Shown here: positions 32,387 to 41,307 of the stretch, in pieces
Position numbering within the stretch: position 1 is the stretch's first letter
How the letters are laid out: every line of letters begins with the position of its first letter
NCBI RefSeq assembly: GCF_013112245.1
Contig: NZ_WVRN01000001.1
Span: 62,001 to 126,000, forward strand
Source of the DNA: Ruegeria sp. HKCCD4315
Lineage (GTDB): Bacteria; Pseudomonadota; Alphaproteobacteria; Rhodobacterales; Rhodobacteraceae
Reading direction: 5' to 3'
DNA: 64,000 bases
Position numbers and translations under genes: made by a program
Notes under the pieces: generated by a model
Told to the model about the DNA's origin: nothing
The model's database searches: none
What the model saw: only the letters and a program-made list of their open reading frames with translations

Positions 32387-33394
32387 ATGAAACTAAAGCT
32401 AGGGCGGTTGGCGGCCGCAGCCGTGATGGCGACTGGGATTGCAGGCGCAGCTGCTGCGCAGGATTATCCCTATCGCGATATCACTACAGCTGTGGTCTGG
32501 GGGGCCGGAGGTGGCACAGATACGATCAACCGAATGATCATGGCCGAGATGGAAAAACACCTTCCGGTTTCGATCAATGTGATCAATCAAACAGGTGGTG
32601 TCGCAGGCTCCAACGGGATGGTCTATGTCATGAATCAACCAGACGATGGTTATACACTGGTTGGTCTGTCAGAGTCGAACGTCACCGCTGCTGTGCAAGG
32701 TGGTTGGGATAAGAAATTTGATTTTTGGTATCCGTTCATCGTTGGCGGATCACCTGATCTGATCTCGGTTCCGGCGGAGAGTCCTTACAATACTCTGGAA
32801 GAACTGGTCGACGCTGCGAAAGCTGCTCCTGGCACTATTCCAGCGGCGGCTTCCGGCGCAGGTTCGATCCACCACTTGAACCTTCTGGCCATCGAAAAAG
32901 GGTCCGGTGCAGAGTTCAAGTTTGTTCCATACAAAGGCTCAGCGCCAGGGCAGGAAGCAGCGATAGCGGGTGAAGTTGCGTTGGTTGTGACTTCTCTAGC
33001 TGAACAGGCCCCGTTGATCGAAGGCGGTCAACTTAAACCGCTCGCGATGTTGACGCCCGAAGATGCGCAGATTGCAGGAGTTACGGTGCCATCTGCCTTT
33101 GGCATCTATGACGGTCTCGACCAATATTTGCCGCTCAAACAGGCCATCGGTTTTGCAGTTCACAGTTCAGCCGGGGACGACGTAAAGGCCGCGCTTGGTT
33201 ATGCCTTCGAGCAAGCGATTGCCTCCGACACCGTCGCGGAATGGGCCTCTGCAAACAATTATGATGTCGGTGGTCAACACGGCGAAGAAGCTCAAGAGCT
33301 GTTTGCGAACCTCGAAGCTACCTTTGCCTATACCTTGCAAGATTTGGGCGCTGCCACTGTCGATCCGGCGTCGCTGGGTATCGAGAAGCCATAA
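32387..33394 (+). CDS. Tripartite tricarboxylate transporter substrate-binding protein (TctC)
   Basis: A 335-residue periplasmic binding protein with a signal peptide (ends A-A-A-Q). The family signature includes Y-P-Y-R-D-I-T near the start of the mature protein, N-Q-T-G-G-V-A-G-S-N-G, F-V-P-Y-K-G-S-A-P-G and the C-terminal domain. GGGAGG precedes the ATG at 32387; a TTG six bases earlier is possible. TctC proteins capture carboxylates for the TctAB membrane pair encoded downstream. The substrate is probably the acid sugar degraded by the linked genes. Confidence 0.9.
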   Translation: MKLKLGRLAAAAVMATGIAGAAAAQDYPYRDITTAVVWGAGGGTDTINRMIMAEMEKHLPVSINVINQTGGVAGSNGMVYVMNQPDDGYTLVGLSESNVTAAVQGGWDKKFDFWYPFIVGGSPDLISVPAESPYNTLEELVDAAKAAPGTIPAAASGAGSIHHLNLLAIEKGSGAEFKFVPYKGSAPGQEAAIAGEVALVVTSLAEQAPLIEGGQLKPLAMLTPEDAQIAGVTVPSAFGIYDGLDQYLPLKQAIGFAVHSSAGDDVKAALGYAFEQAIASDTVAEWASANNYDVGGQHGEEAQELFANLEATFAYTLQDLGAATVDPASLGIEKP

Positions 33395-33407
33395 TCCGAT
33401 CACTTTT

Positions 33408-33435
33408 GAAAGGGCGCGCCTGATCGCGCCCTTTC
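33408..33435 (+). promoter_or_regulatory. Intercistronic stem-loop between tctC and tctB
   Basis: GAAAGGGCGCG and CGCGCCCTTTC form a perfect 11-base stem with a 6-base loop, 13 bases past the tctC stop. No long T tract follows. It is placed to stabilise the binding-protein mRNA or to reduce readthrough into the membrane genes. Confidence 0.7.
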
Positions 33436-33451
33436 CCAAAGGAGGCAGGTA

Positions 33452-34201
33452 ATGGAAAAACCTGACGAAACACTGATCATGCGCGCGCGCGATTTCTGGG
33501 CATCGATTGGTCTGATAGCAATTTCCACCTTTTTCCTTTGGAAGACGTCGGACATCCCGCTTTGGGGTGAAAACCGCGCAGGTGTGAGTGGATCCGATTG
33601 GTACAACTCGGCTGCAATTGTACCGCTGTTCATCTTCGGTGGATTGCTTGTGTTGTCCTTCGTCTTACTAGCCATTTCGATCCGCTCAGGTGGAGCCCAA
33701 AACGCGCTTAGTGCTTTGGGTATCGGATGGAACAAGTCGGAAGCCTTTCGAGCTTCAACAATCGGCCTTATCCTTCTTGCATATGTCGTCGGACTGGTCC
33801 CCAGAGTGGACTTCATTCTGTGTTCCGGGTTGCTAATTACAGCTTTGACGTACGGCTACTACGGTGGCCATGCTCGACGCGCTTTGGTGGCCTGTATCGC
33901 AGTTGTCACTGCTGGACTATTTGCGTTTGCTGTTTTTCCCACGCAGGCGGACTGGAACGCACACCGGGATGATTGGTTCACACTGATCCTGTGGGTCGCA
34001 TTGACGCTGTTGGTGCTGGCCAATGCGACTACTGAACGCGTTTTGCGGTACGTTCCATTGGTGGCAATACTTGCCCCGCTCATCCTTGTTTGCGCGATGG
34101 CCTTTGTTTTCCGGCAGAACGTGCCCGCGCGCGGCGGGCTGATCTTCAAGCAAATCGAATACCACTACTACGTGACGCTTCGTCCGTTATGGAAAGACTG
34201 A
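33452..34201 (+). CDS. Tripartite tricarboxylate transporter small membrane subunit (TctB)
   Basis: A 249-residue membrane protein. Helices begin at about residues 15, 53, 103 and 120, with additional hydrophobic segments towards the end. That makes it longer than a minimal TctB, with an extended C-terminal half. Identification rests on position between tctC and tctA and on the L-x-P-R-x-D-F / L-L-x-x-A-L-x-x-x-Y-G pattern. GGAGG precedes the ATG. The stop is four bases before tctA. Confidence 0.8.
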   Translation: MEKPDETLIMRARDFWASIGLIAISTFFLWKTSDIPLWGENRAGVSGSDWYNSAAIVPLFIFGGLLVLSFVLLAISIRSGGAQNALSALGIGWNKSEAFRASTIGLILLAYVVGLVPRVDFILCSGLLITALTYGYYGGHARRALVACIAVVTAGLFAFAVFPTQADWNAHRDDWFTLILWVALTLLVLANATTERVLRYVPLVAILAPLILVCAMAFVFRQNVPARGGLIFKQIEYHYYVTLRPLWKD

Positions 34202-34205
34202 CCGG

Positions 34206-35717
34206 ATGGACTTTATCCTTTCGCAACTGGCTGGGTTTGGGACCGCATTCGTGGGCCTGGCAGTGGACCCGCTGACCTATCTGTATTTGATCGCATCCGT
34301 GTTCCTGGGCATCACGTTCGGCGCATTGCCCGGCCTTACGGCAACGCTGGCGGTGACGATCCTGACGGGTTTCTTCGGCAACAAAATCCCGCTCGACTAT
34401 TCGCTCATCGCTTTGCTCGGGGCCTATGTCGGCGCGATTTACGGGGGGTCTTACCCGTCTATTCTACTGAACATTCCGGGCACAGCAGCCAGCGCGGCAA
34501 CAGCCATGGATGGTTACCCTCTGGCCAAAGCGGGCAGAGGGGGCGAAGCACTTGGGCTGACCACGACGGCCAGTTTCATTGGCACAGTTATCGGAACCAT
34601 CACGCTTTTGATTTTTGTCTGGGCGCTGCTTTTGGTTTCAAAGAACATCGCAAGCCCGGAGAAAGCCTTACTGGCCCTGTTCGGCATTCTGCTTTCTGGC
34701 ACTTTGATGAGCGAAGACCTGGTGATTAAGGGATGGATCGCCGGTCTAATCGGGCTTGCGATGTCCATGGTCGGGCTCGACCCTCTTTTGTCTGAACCGC
34801 GCTATACTTTCGGCTGGTCTTACTTGATGAGCGGGTTTCAGGTCGTGCCAGTCCTGATGGGAGCCTTTGCCATTCCCCAAATTATCGACGGTTTGAGGCA
34901 CGTTGAGGCCGGGAAAGTTCTGGCCCTGAAAGGCCGCATTCTTCCGAACCTTCGGTCTATTCGGCGCTACCTGCCGACCATTGGCCGGTCAGGCGTTATC
35001 GGGACAGGGGTAGGAGCACTTCCCGGAGTTGGCGAAGATGTCGCCGGTTGGGTCAGCTACGGTGTCGGTAAGACTGTCTCTGCCGAGGGCAACAAGTTTG
35101 GCAAAGGGTCATTGGAAGGCCTGCTGTGCTCCGAGACTGCAAATAACGCCTGTATTGGCGGAGCGCTAATCCCACTTTTGGTGTTGGGTATTCCCGGCTC
35201 ACCACCTGCGGCCGCTTTGATGGGAGCTTTCAAAATCAACAACGTGATTCCCGGCCCGACGATTGATCCCGAGATCATTCTGCGCGTGGTTGCGATCCTG
35301 GTTCTGGCCTCGCTCACGATGTTCCTGATGGGGCTTTTCACCGCTCGGGTATTTATCAAAATCCTTGCCATCCCCCAGACCATCTTTTTGCCCGTCGTTA
35401 TGGTTCTGACAACAATTGGATCTTTCAGCGTTGGCGGGGGCATCAATGATCTCTACCTGATGCTCGGCGTCGGTGCCGTTGCCTATTTCATGAACCTGAT
35501 GAAGTACCCAATCGCGCCGTTGGTGATCGGGGTTATTCTGGGCAGCCTGTTTGACGAAACCTTCCGTCGGTCGCTGTTCTTGTCGGACGGGGATCTTTCG
35601 GTCTTTTTTTCACGACCTGGTGCGGCCATTCTGCTGGTGCTCAACATTGGTCTGATCCTCAGCCAACTGCCTGTCGCAAAGCGCGCTTTCTCACGTCTGA
35701 AAGGACTTTCTGTCTGA
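34206..35717 (+). CDS. Tripartite tricarboxylate transporter large membrane subunit (TctA)
   Basis: A 503-residue protein with about 12 membrane helices. The family motifs are strong: G-A-L-P-G-L-T-A-T-L, Y-G-G-S-Y-P-S-I-L-L-N-I-P-G-T-A and the second half repeat G-A-L-P-G-V-G-E-D-V-A, E-T-A-N-N-A-C-I-G-G-A-L-I-P-L-L-V-L-G-I-P-G-S-P-P. It forms the translocation pore with TctB, driven by the proton or sodium gradient. The next start overlaps its stop by one base. Confidence 0.95.
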   Translation: MDFILSQLAGFGTAFVGLAVDPLTYLYLIASVFLGITFGALPGLTATLAVTILTGFFGNKIPLDYSLIALLGAYVGAIYGGSYPSILLNIPGTAASAATAMDGYPLAKAGRGGEALGLTTTASFIGTVIGTITLLIFVWALLLVSKNIASPEKALLALFGILLSGTLMSEDLVIKGWIAGLIGLAMSMVGLDPLLSEPRYTFGWSYLMSGFQVVPVLMGAFAIPQIIDGLRHVEAGKVLALKGRILPNLRSIRRYLPTIGRSGVIGTGVGALPGVGEDVAGWVSYGVGKTVSAEGNKFGKGSLEGLLCSETANNACIGGALIPLLVLGIPGSPPAAALMGAFKINNVIPGPTIDPEIILRVVAILVLASLTMFLMGLFTARVFIKILAIPQTIFLPVVMVLTTIGSFSVGGGINDLYLMLGVGAVAYFMNLMKYPIAPLVIGVILGSLFDETFRRSLFLSDGDLSVFFSRPGAAILLVLNIGLILSQLPVAKRAFSRLKGLSV

Positions 35718-36004
35718 TGTTTGTAGTCACTGTCACTTTCACTCTCAAACCCGGTAGGAGAAGCGCTTTCTTGCCGCTGATGGTAGAAAACGCTTCAACT
35801 TCTTTGCGTGGAGAACCCGGGTGCCAGCAGTTTGACGTTTGCCTCGGCGACGATCCCGAGACAGTTTTTCTCTATGAGGTTTATGATGACAGCATGGCGT
35901 TCTCTGCCCACCTAGAAAGCGCGCATTTTCAGTCCTTTGATACGGCAGTGGCTGATATGATCGCCACCAAGGTGGTTCACCAGTATTCCAAGGTTATTCG
36001 ATGA
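35717..36004 (+). CDS. Antibiotic biosynthesis monooxygenase (ABM)-domain protein
   Basis: A 95-residue dimeric ferredoxin-like barrel protein with the ABM pattern: V-T-F-T-L-K-P-G at the start, E-P-G-C-Q-Q-F-D-V, F-L-Y-E-V-Y-D-D and A-H-L-E-S-A-H-F. Small ABM proteins in catabolic loci often act as isomerases or monooxygenases on reactive carbonyl compounds (for example LsrG). The exact step here is open. The ATG overlaps the tctA stop by one base. Confidence 0.82.
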   Translation: MFVVTVTFTLKPGRRSAFLPLMVENASTSLRGEPGCQQFDVCLGDDPETVFLYEVYDDSMAFSAHLESAHFQSFDTAVADMIATKVVHQYSKVIR

Positions 36005-36798
36005 ACGATTGGGAAATCCACGCTGTGAAATACGCGGATCGCAACGCCCGGACGCGCGCTGATAGTTTCATTATCGATGATAATCATGACGCGCCTCATG
36101 CGATGGATTATTTCGTTTGGGTGCTCAAACGCGGCAACAAAGTCATTCTGGTCGATACCGGTTACGACTCCGATGAGGCCGCCGCTCGTGGCCGCCCAAT
36201 CGCGATGGACCCTCGCGAAGCTTTGCGGCCTCTAGACATCGCGCCGGAAGCGGTGACTGAGGTCATCGTGACCCACCTTCATTATGACCATGCAGGGGGG
36301 CTGCACATGTTCCCGAATGCTAAGTTGCACATGCAATCGGCGGAAATGGCCTTCGCTACAGGTCCCTGCATGTGCCATGACCATCTGCGTGCACCTTTCA
36401 CGGCTGACCATGTCTGCGAGGTCGTAAAGCGTCTCTATTCAGGCCAGGTCATATTCTACGACGGAGAAGCCGAGATTGCAGATGGGGTTACGGTACACTG
36501 CATCGGTGGGCATTCGCGCGGGTTGCAATGTGTTCGCGTAAGAACGGCAGCCGGGTGGATGGTGCTCGCCTCTGATGCCTCGCATTACTACGAGAATTTC
36601 ATGGCGCGCAAAGCCTTTCCCATCGTCGTCGATTTGCAGGACATGATGGATGGTTTCGAGACACTCGAGAGGTTGGCTTCGCATCCTCGACTTATCGTGC
36701 CCGGCCATGATCCACTTGTGCGTGAGATTTTTCCCGTCGGTGCTGCACCGCACATCCATAGGCTGGATCCAGGGCCGATGCGGGACATTGAACTATGA
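36001..36798 (+). CDS. Metallo-beta-lactamase-fold hydrolase (lactonase-like)
   Basis: A 265-residue zinc hydrolase of the N-acyl-homoserine-lactonase-like class. The metal motif H92-L-H94-Y-D96-H97 is intact, with further ligands in G-G-H-S-R-G, S-D-A-S-H-Y and V-P-G-H-D. In this setting a sugar-acid lactone is a more likely substrate than a quorum signal; that is inference from the operon. It overlaps both neighbours by 4 bases. Confidence 0.83.
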   Translation: MNDWEIHAVKYADRNARTRADSFIIDDNHDAPHAMDYFVWVLKRGNKVILVDTGYDSDEAAARGRPIAMDPREALRPLDIAPEAVTEVIVTHLHYDHAGGLHMFPNAKLHMQSAEMAFATGPCMCHDHLRAPFTADHVCEVVKRLYSGQVIFYDGEAEIADGVTVHCIGGHSRGLQCVRVRTAAGWMVLASDASHYYENFMARKAFPIVVDLQDMMDGFETLERLASHPRLIVPGHDPLVREIFPVGAAPHIHRLDPGPMRDIEL

Positions 36799-38072
36799 AA
36801 ATCGGTGTCATAGCGGACGACTTCACTGGTGCGAGTGATATTGCGAACACCTTGGCGAAGGGCGTTGAGCCGGAGGGTGGATTACGAACGGCACAGTTCC
36901 CAAGTATTCCAACGACCCCAGCCGACGATGAGATCGAAGCGGGTGTGATCTCACTCAAGAGCCGCACCGCACCGACTGAGGAAGCGGTAGCGGACAGCTT
37001 GCGGGCCCTGCGGTGGCTTAAGGATCAAGGATGCAAGCAGTTCATCTTCAAGTATTGCTCCACCTTTGATTCCACGATGGAGGGAAATATCGGTCCCGTT
37101 GCGGAAGCGTTGGCCAAAGAACTGGGCGCGCAAAAAGTGATTTTCTGCCCGACCTTTCCGACCACGGGTCGCACTGTTTATCACGGCCATCTTTTTGTGC
37201 TCGGCAAGCCGTTGAACGAGTCCGGGATGGAAAACCACCCACTTACTCCGATGACGGATGCCAACATCAGGCGATGGTTGCAGCATCAGACCGAAGAAGA
37301 AGTTGGGTTGGTGCCAGTTGACACCGTGAAGCAAGGATCGGAGGCGATTACTGCTGCTTTGCAGAACGCCGACGAACGCTTTGTGATCGGCGACGCGATT
37401 TCGGATGAAGATTTGTTGGCCTGGGGCGAAGCTCTAAAGGATGCCAAACTGATTACCGGAGGATCTGGGATAGCACTGGGGCTACCCAGAAACGTCCTGA
37501 GAGAGACTTCGTCCCAAAATACTGGCGATGCAATCTCTGGTATCGCAGGGTCTGCCGCGATACTTGCAGGATCATGTTCAGGTGCGACACGCGGGCAGAT
37601 CGATGTTCATGCGGAATTCAATCCAACCTTCGCCATTGATGTTCCAGCCGTCATGTCCGGGGATGTGAACACGCAAACGCTTCTGGATTTCTTTGAAAAG
37701 CATTCAGGTGAGACCCCCCTCGCTTACTCATCAGGAAGCCCGGAAGAGGTGCGCGCGATCCAAAGTCAATTCGGTCAGGAAGCTGTGGCGGAAAAGCTGG
37801 ACAATCTCTTTGCTGAAACTGCCCGAGAACTTGTCCAAACGGGCTATAAGCGCCTTGTCGTTGCCGGAGGGGAGACGTCGGGAGCTGTCGCCAAGGTCGT
37901 ATCTGAGGCACTGGGGTCTCCTGCCATGTCAATTGGTCCAGAGATCGACCCGGGCGTACCTGTCCTGAGCGTCGGAAAAACTGAACCCATTGCGCTGGCT
38001 CTAAAATCTGGAAACTTTGGCGCTCCGGACTTTTTCGCGAAGGCGCTCAGAATGATGGAGGCAGGCAAATGA
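36795..38072 (+). CDS. otnK: Four-carbon acid sugar kinase family protein (OtnK-like)
   Basis: A 425-residue kinase of the DUF1537-derived family. The N-terminal domain starts I-G-V-I-A-D-D-F-T-G-A-S-D and has F-K-Y-C-S-T-F-D-S-T. The C-terminal domain has L-V-V-A-G-G-E-T-S-G-A-V, the nucleotide-binding segment. Characterised members phosphorylate 3-oxo-tetronates at C4. The neighbouring class II aldolase matches the known partner that decarboxylates the product. The symbol names the family; true substrate stereochemistry cannot be read. Confidence 0.85.
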   Translation: MKIGVIADDFTGASDIANTLAKGVEPEGGLRTAQFPSIPTTPADDEIEAGVISLKSRTAPTEEAVADSLRALRWLKDQGCKQFIFKYCSTFDSTMEGNIGPVAEALAKELGAQKVIFCPTFPTTGRTVYHGHLFVLGKPLNESGMENHPLTPMTDANIRRWLQHQTEEEVGLVPVDTVKQGSEAITAALQNADERFVIGDAISDEDLLAWGEALKDAKLITGGSGIALGLPRNVLRETSSQNTGDAISGIAGSAAILAGSCSGATRGQIDVHAEFNPTFAIDVPAVMSGDVNTQTLLDFFEKHSGETPLAYSSGSPEEVRAIQSQFGQEAVAEKLDNLFAETARELVQTGYKRLVVAGGETSGAVAKVVSEALGSPAMSIGPEIDPGVPVLSVGKTEPIALALKSGNFGAPDFFAKALRMMEAGK

Positions 38073-38710
38073 GTTCGGATGAATCGGCTTTGCGGCAGCA
38101 GATGTCAGAGCTATGCGCCTCGCTGTTTGTGCGTGGATTTTCCGTCGGCACTGCGGGCAATGTCTCGGCACATCTTGATGACGGGATCCTCATGACACCA
38201 ACCAACTCCACCTTGGGGAATATCGATCCCGAGCGCATCGCCAAGATTGATTTGGATGGGCACCACGTCTCCGGCGACAAGCCGACCAAGGAGGTCTTTC
38301 TGCACCAAGCCTTCTATGAGACGCGGCCAGAAGCGGGCGCCGTGGTTCATCTGCATTCGACTTGTGCCACTGCTCTGTCCTGCCTGGAAGACACCGATCC
38401 CAATGACTGTATTCCACCGCTTACACCATACGTGGTCATGCGTGTAGGCACGGTCAAACTTGTTCCATACGTTAAGCCGGGTGATCCGAAGTCCGGTGAT
38501 TTGATCCGCGAACTGGGTGGGAAATTTAGTGCGGTTCTGTTGGCCAATCACGGGCCTGTCGTTTCAGGGAAGGATCTGTTCTCAGCGGTCTGTGCAGCAG
38601 AAGAGCTGGAAGAAACAGCCAAGTTACTCTTGGCACTGCGAGGTATGCCAACCCGAATGCTGGATGTAGCTCAAGCCGCAGAACTCAAAGATACTTTCGG
38701 AAGGATGTAA
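38069..38710 (+). CDS. otnC: Class II aldolase/adducin-family protein (OtnC-like decarboxylase)
   Basis: A 213-residue zinc enzyme. Metal ligands His94 and His96 (V-V-H-L-H-S-T) and His161 (A-N-H-G-P-V) and the probable catalytic Glu75 (P-T-K-E-V) are present, as is the N-terminal G-T-A-G-N-V-S phosphate loop. Known OtnC proteins turn 3-oxo-tetronate 4-phosphate into dihydroxyacetone phosphate and CO2. It overlaps the kinase gene by 4 bases and closes the operon. Confidence 0.85.
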   Translation: MSSDESALRQQMSELCASLFVRGFSVGTAGNVSAHLDDGILMTPTNSTLGNIDPERIAKIDLDGHHVSGDKPTKEVFLHQAFYETRPEAGAVVHLHSTCATALSCLEDTDPNDCIPPLTPYVVMRVGTVKLVPYVKPGDPKSGDLIRELGGKFSAVLLANHGPVVSGKDLFSAVCAAEELEETAKLLLALRGMPTRMLDVAQAAELKDTFGRM

Positions 38711-38730
38711 TTGGTCACCCTGGGGGTGTG

Positions 38731-39035
38731 TGCAAACTTTTGGGAAAATCGTGCAAAATTATGCGCAAACGTTGCACAAAGTTATGGGCGAGCACACTTG
38801 AATTTCATAAATGAAATCAATAGCAGAAGCGTAGCGTTATGCGCACCTCATAAGTTTGCGTTGTTCGCCAAAAGTTTTGCGCTGCGCATTTGGCTGCAAA
38901 AGCGAGGAATTCAATCAGTTTTGGCGTAATCGTTGCGTTTATGGCGCTTTACGGCGCTCAACCCCGCAAAGAGCCTCCCTGAGGAACCTTGGGTTCGGCC
39001 CATTAGCTTGGATTCTCGCGAAGGTCTGCGATGCG
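38731..39035. repeat. Palindromic intergenic element, full-length copy
   Basis: About 300 noncoding bases shared with 62434-62739 and partly with 23589-23715. The left part holds TGCAAACTTTTGGGAAAATC and GTGCAAAATTATGCGCAA. The right part has CTCATAAGTTTGCG, a TTTTGCGCTGCGCA hairpin, TTATGGCGCTTTACGGCGCT and ends with GCGAAGGTCTGCGATGCG. The left and right parts are partly inverted relative to each other. Confidence 0.7.
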
Positions 39036-39116
39036 TTTGCAGCAGGCTTTGCAAAGTTCGATCTGCGATCCAGAGACGTCTTTTAGTTTCTGCGCTTGCA
39101 GCCCAGATAGCGGCCT

Positions 39117-39172
39117 TTGCAAATTTACAAGAACGGATCAAAGGAAATTGCCTTTCACCAAACAACGAACAT
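39117..39172. repeat. Short dispersed repeat, copy 1
   Basis: This 56-base piece matches 45245-45300 at most positions, with shared blocks GAACGG, GAAATTGCCTTTCACCAA and ACGAACAT. The rest of the gap to about 39370 shows no supported gene. Confidence 0.6.
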
Positions 39173-39370
39173 GCGGAGGTGAGGGCAATGAACTTTACCA
39201 GCAGGTGGCTCACTTCAATATCGTCAAACAAGGCGCCAGGTTGCACGAGAAGGTCTCGTGTTGGAAATAACTCAATGGCTACAACACAGGTGCGTGACTG
39301 CCACTTCCAGCTTGCAGCTGCATTTGGCGGGATCTAATCGCCTTATTCGGCCGATTGTCACCAAGTGTCG

Positions 39371-39592
39371 TCAGAACCTTCCTGGATACAGACTCATCAT
39401 GGTCTGCACGTCCAGTTCACTCGAAAACGCAGCGGGATCACTCCAGATCACGTCATTAATATAGTCGCGTTCCGCGTGAAGATCGTTGGCTGTAGGCTGC
39501 GGCTTACGGGTTTCGGGGCAGGCTCTTTTGGTCCAACCGAACAGTCCATCAAATACGGTCCAGATGCTGGGTGACATTGTATGGGAAGCCAT
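39371..39592 (-). CDS. Small hypothetical protein divergent from LysR gene
   Basis: A 73-residue protein, M-A-S-H-T-M-S-P-S-I-W at the start and L-H-A-E-R-D-Y-I-N-D-V-I-W-S-D-P-A-A-F in the C-terminal half. Composition is protein-like, and GGAAAGGA precedes the ATG. The gene is divergent from the LysR gene with about 97 bases between, a common layout for a LysR target. No family recognised. Confidence 0.48.
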   Translation of the reverse strand: MASHTMSPSIWTVFDGLFGWTKRACPETRKPQPTANDLHAERDYINDVIWSDPAAFSSELDVQTMMSLYPGRF

Positions 39593-39689
39593 CTCATGGT
39601 CCTTTCCGAGTTACTTGCGGTGTCGCAACAACAGTAACTTTTCACCTGTTTTTCTGGTATCCGGCACAAAATTGTGCTGTTCTACAAAA

Positions 39690-40577
39690 ATGAAGAACGG
39701 GTTCCGAAATTGGTCGGATATTCGTGTGTTCCTCTCTGTCTTCAGAGAAGGGTCGACGCTTGCGGCCTCTAGAAAGCTAAAGGTCTCCCAACCAACGGTT
39801 GCCCGACGCATTGATGTTCTCGAAAGAGAAACAGGCTTAATGCTTTTTGAGCGCGGTACGCACGGGTTCAAACCAACCCCAGAAGCCCTTCGCCTCGTTC
39901 CTCTCGCCGAAGCAATCGAGGCTTCAGTCCTTGAATTTGCCGATTGCGCGAAAGTTTTGACGTCGACACAACCCATCCGTATCACCGCTTATTCGGCAAA
40001 TTTCTCCGCACGCATGATCAAAATCGTAAACGAGTTTTCCGCCGACAATCAGGATGTCGCATTCGAGTTTTTATCCAGCGTTCGAGCGCTGGACCTGACG
40101 GCCGGAGAGGCCGACATTGCTTTGCGCCTTGCAAGAACCGATCCTGATCCCGATCTTATCTGCCGGAAAATCAGCACGGCTCGCTGGTCTTTGTTCGGCG
40201 GTAGAAATTACGCGGACAAGTTTGGCTTACCGAGGTCAACGAATGATCTGGCCGGGCATCAGTTTGTTACCTTTCAGCGGGACGATGTACCGAATGTATT
40301 CCACGAATGGTTGACCAATCACGTAGAGCTGGACCAGATCGTCATGTCTTTCACTGAACTGGAACTAATGCATGCGGCGATCAGGTCAGGGCAAGGCCTT
40401 GGGATCAGCAATGTCAAGCTGGTTGAAACAGACACGTCTTTTATCCGATGTTTCGACGAAATCCCCGAACTTGCGGTGCCGCACCTAATGCTCATTTCGC
40501 CAGAAGCTTATCGTCGGCCAGAGGTTAGAGCCTTCGTCAAGTTCTTCGCACCTCGCTATGCGGCAATCTACAAGTAA
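39690..40577 (+). CDS. LysR-family transcriptional regulator
   Basis: A 295-residue regulator. The helix-turn-helix lies near residues 18-40 (S-T-L-A-A-S-R-K-L-K-V-S-Q-P-T-V-A-R-R), then L-F-E-R-G and a substrate-binding-like domain. The ATG at 39690 puts the first helix at normal distance; upstream in-frame starts would add 68 unlikely residues. Its likely target is the small divergent gene at 39371-39592. The following MaoC gene is convergent. Confidence 0.85.
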   Translation: MKNGFRNWSDIRVFLSVFREGSTLAASRKLKVSQPTVARRIDVLERETGLMLFERGTHGFKPTPEALRLVPLAEAIEASVLEFADCAKVLTSTQPIRITAYSANFSARMIKIVNEFSADNQDVAFEFLSSVRALDLTAGEADIALRLARTDPDPDLICRKISTARWSLFGGRNYADKFGLPRSTNDLAGHQFVTFQRDDVPNVFHEWLTNHVELDQIVMSFTELELMHAAIRSGQGLGISNVKLVETDTSFIRCFDEIPELAVPHLMLISPEAYRRPEVRAFVKFFAPRYAAIYK

Positions 40578-40731
40578 TGGTTAAGGCATAAGGGCTGCGG
40601 GTACGCTCTTTTGCATGTACGCCACGACCGCAATTGCGAATAGAAGCCTTATGTAGCAAGCCCAAGGATACACTTGAAGATGACAATAGGAGTTCAAATT
40701 GATCGCCGCGCCCAAGTCGCTGCAAACTGCC

Positions 40732-41181
40732 TTAACTCCGATATGCCATCACGTGGTGCATAACCAGGTTAAGAACTTCAACATCGTTCTGGTTAAATGT
40801 CAGGTATCGGAATTTGACCGTTCCCCGGTCTGGCTTCGAACGTGATGGTGTAATCGCCTCAACCGTGACGCGCACGCTGATCGTGTCGCCTGAATACACC
40901 GGGGCCAGCCACCGTACCTCGTCCATACCATGTCCACCCAGGTTGGTGCCGGTAAGTACACCAGTGTCGCGGAACAACCTGAAAGTAAGCGCTATTGTCT
41001 GAAATCCACTGGCTATGAGACCGCCAAAACTCGACTCTGTGGCAGCCACTTTGTTAACGTGGAAGGGCTGCGGGTCATGAACCAGTGCGAAGTCAATAAT
41101 CGCTCCCTCGGTCAGCGTAACACCTCCGGTTTCGAAGGTTTCGCCAACCGACAAGTCGTCGATGTATTTTCCGCTGGCCAT
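40732..41181 (-). CDS. MaoC-family (R)-hydratase-like protein
   Basis: A 149-residue hot-dog-fold protein. It shows the hydratase region D-F-A-L-V-H-D-P-Q-P-F-H-V with the catalytic Asp and His, then F-G-G-L-I-A-S-G-F-Q-T and G-M-D-E-V-R-W-L-A-P-V-Y-S-G-D. Members hydrate 2-enoyl-CoA or related acyl thioesters. The ATG at 41181 gives the family length; a longer start at 41280 would add 33 unusual residues. No acyl-CoA genes are near, so the pathway is open. Confidence 0.82.
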   Translation of the reverse strand: MASGKYIDDLSVGETFETGGVTLTEGAIIDFALVHDPQPFHVNKVAATESSFGGLIASGFQTIALTFRLFRDTGVLTGTNLGGHGMDEVRWLAPVYSGDTISVRVTVEAITPSRSKPDRGTVKFRYLTFNQNDVEVLNLVMHHVMAYRS

Positions 41182-41307
41182 GGCAAAAGTATAGTTTGAT
41201 GCAGACTCAAGCGTCAACTCGGAGCCACGCTGGGCCGCCACTAATGCCGCATTGTCACTTGACCATGGTAAAGATCGCAATGGAGAACTGAGTCAGTGGT
41301 CGCTGAC

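Noticed and set aside
36001..36798. Quorum-quenching lactonase
   Set aside because: The metal motif is generic for the fold and the gene is embedded by 4-base overlaps in an acid-sugar operon, so a sugar-acid lactone is the simpler substrate.
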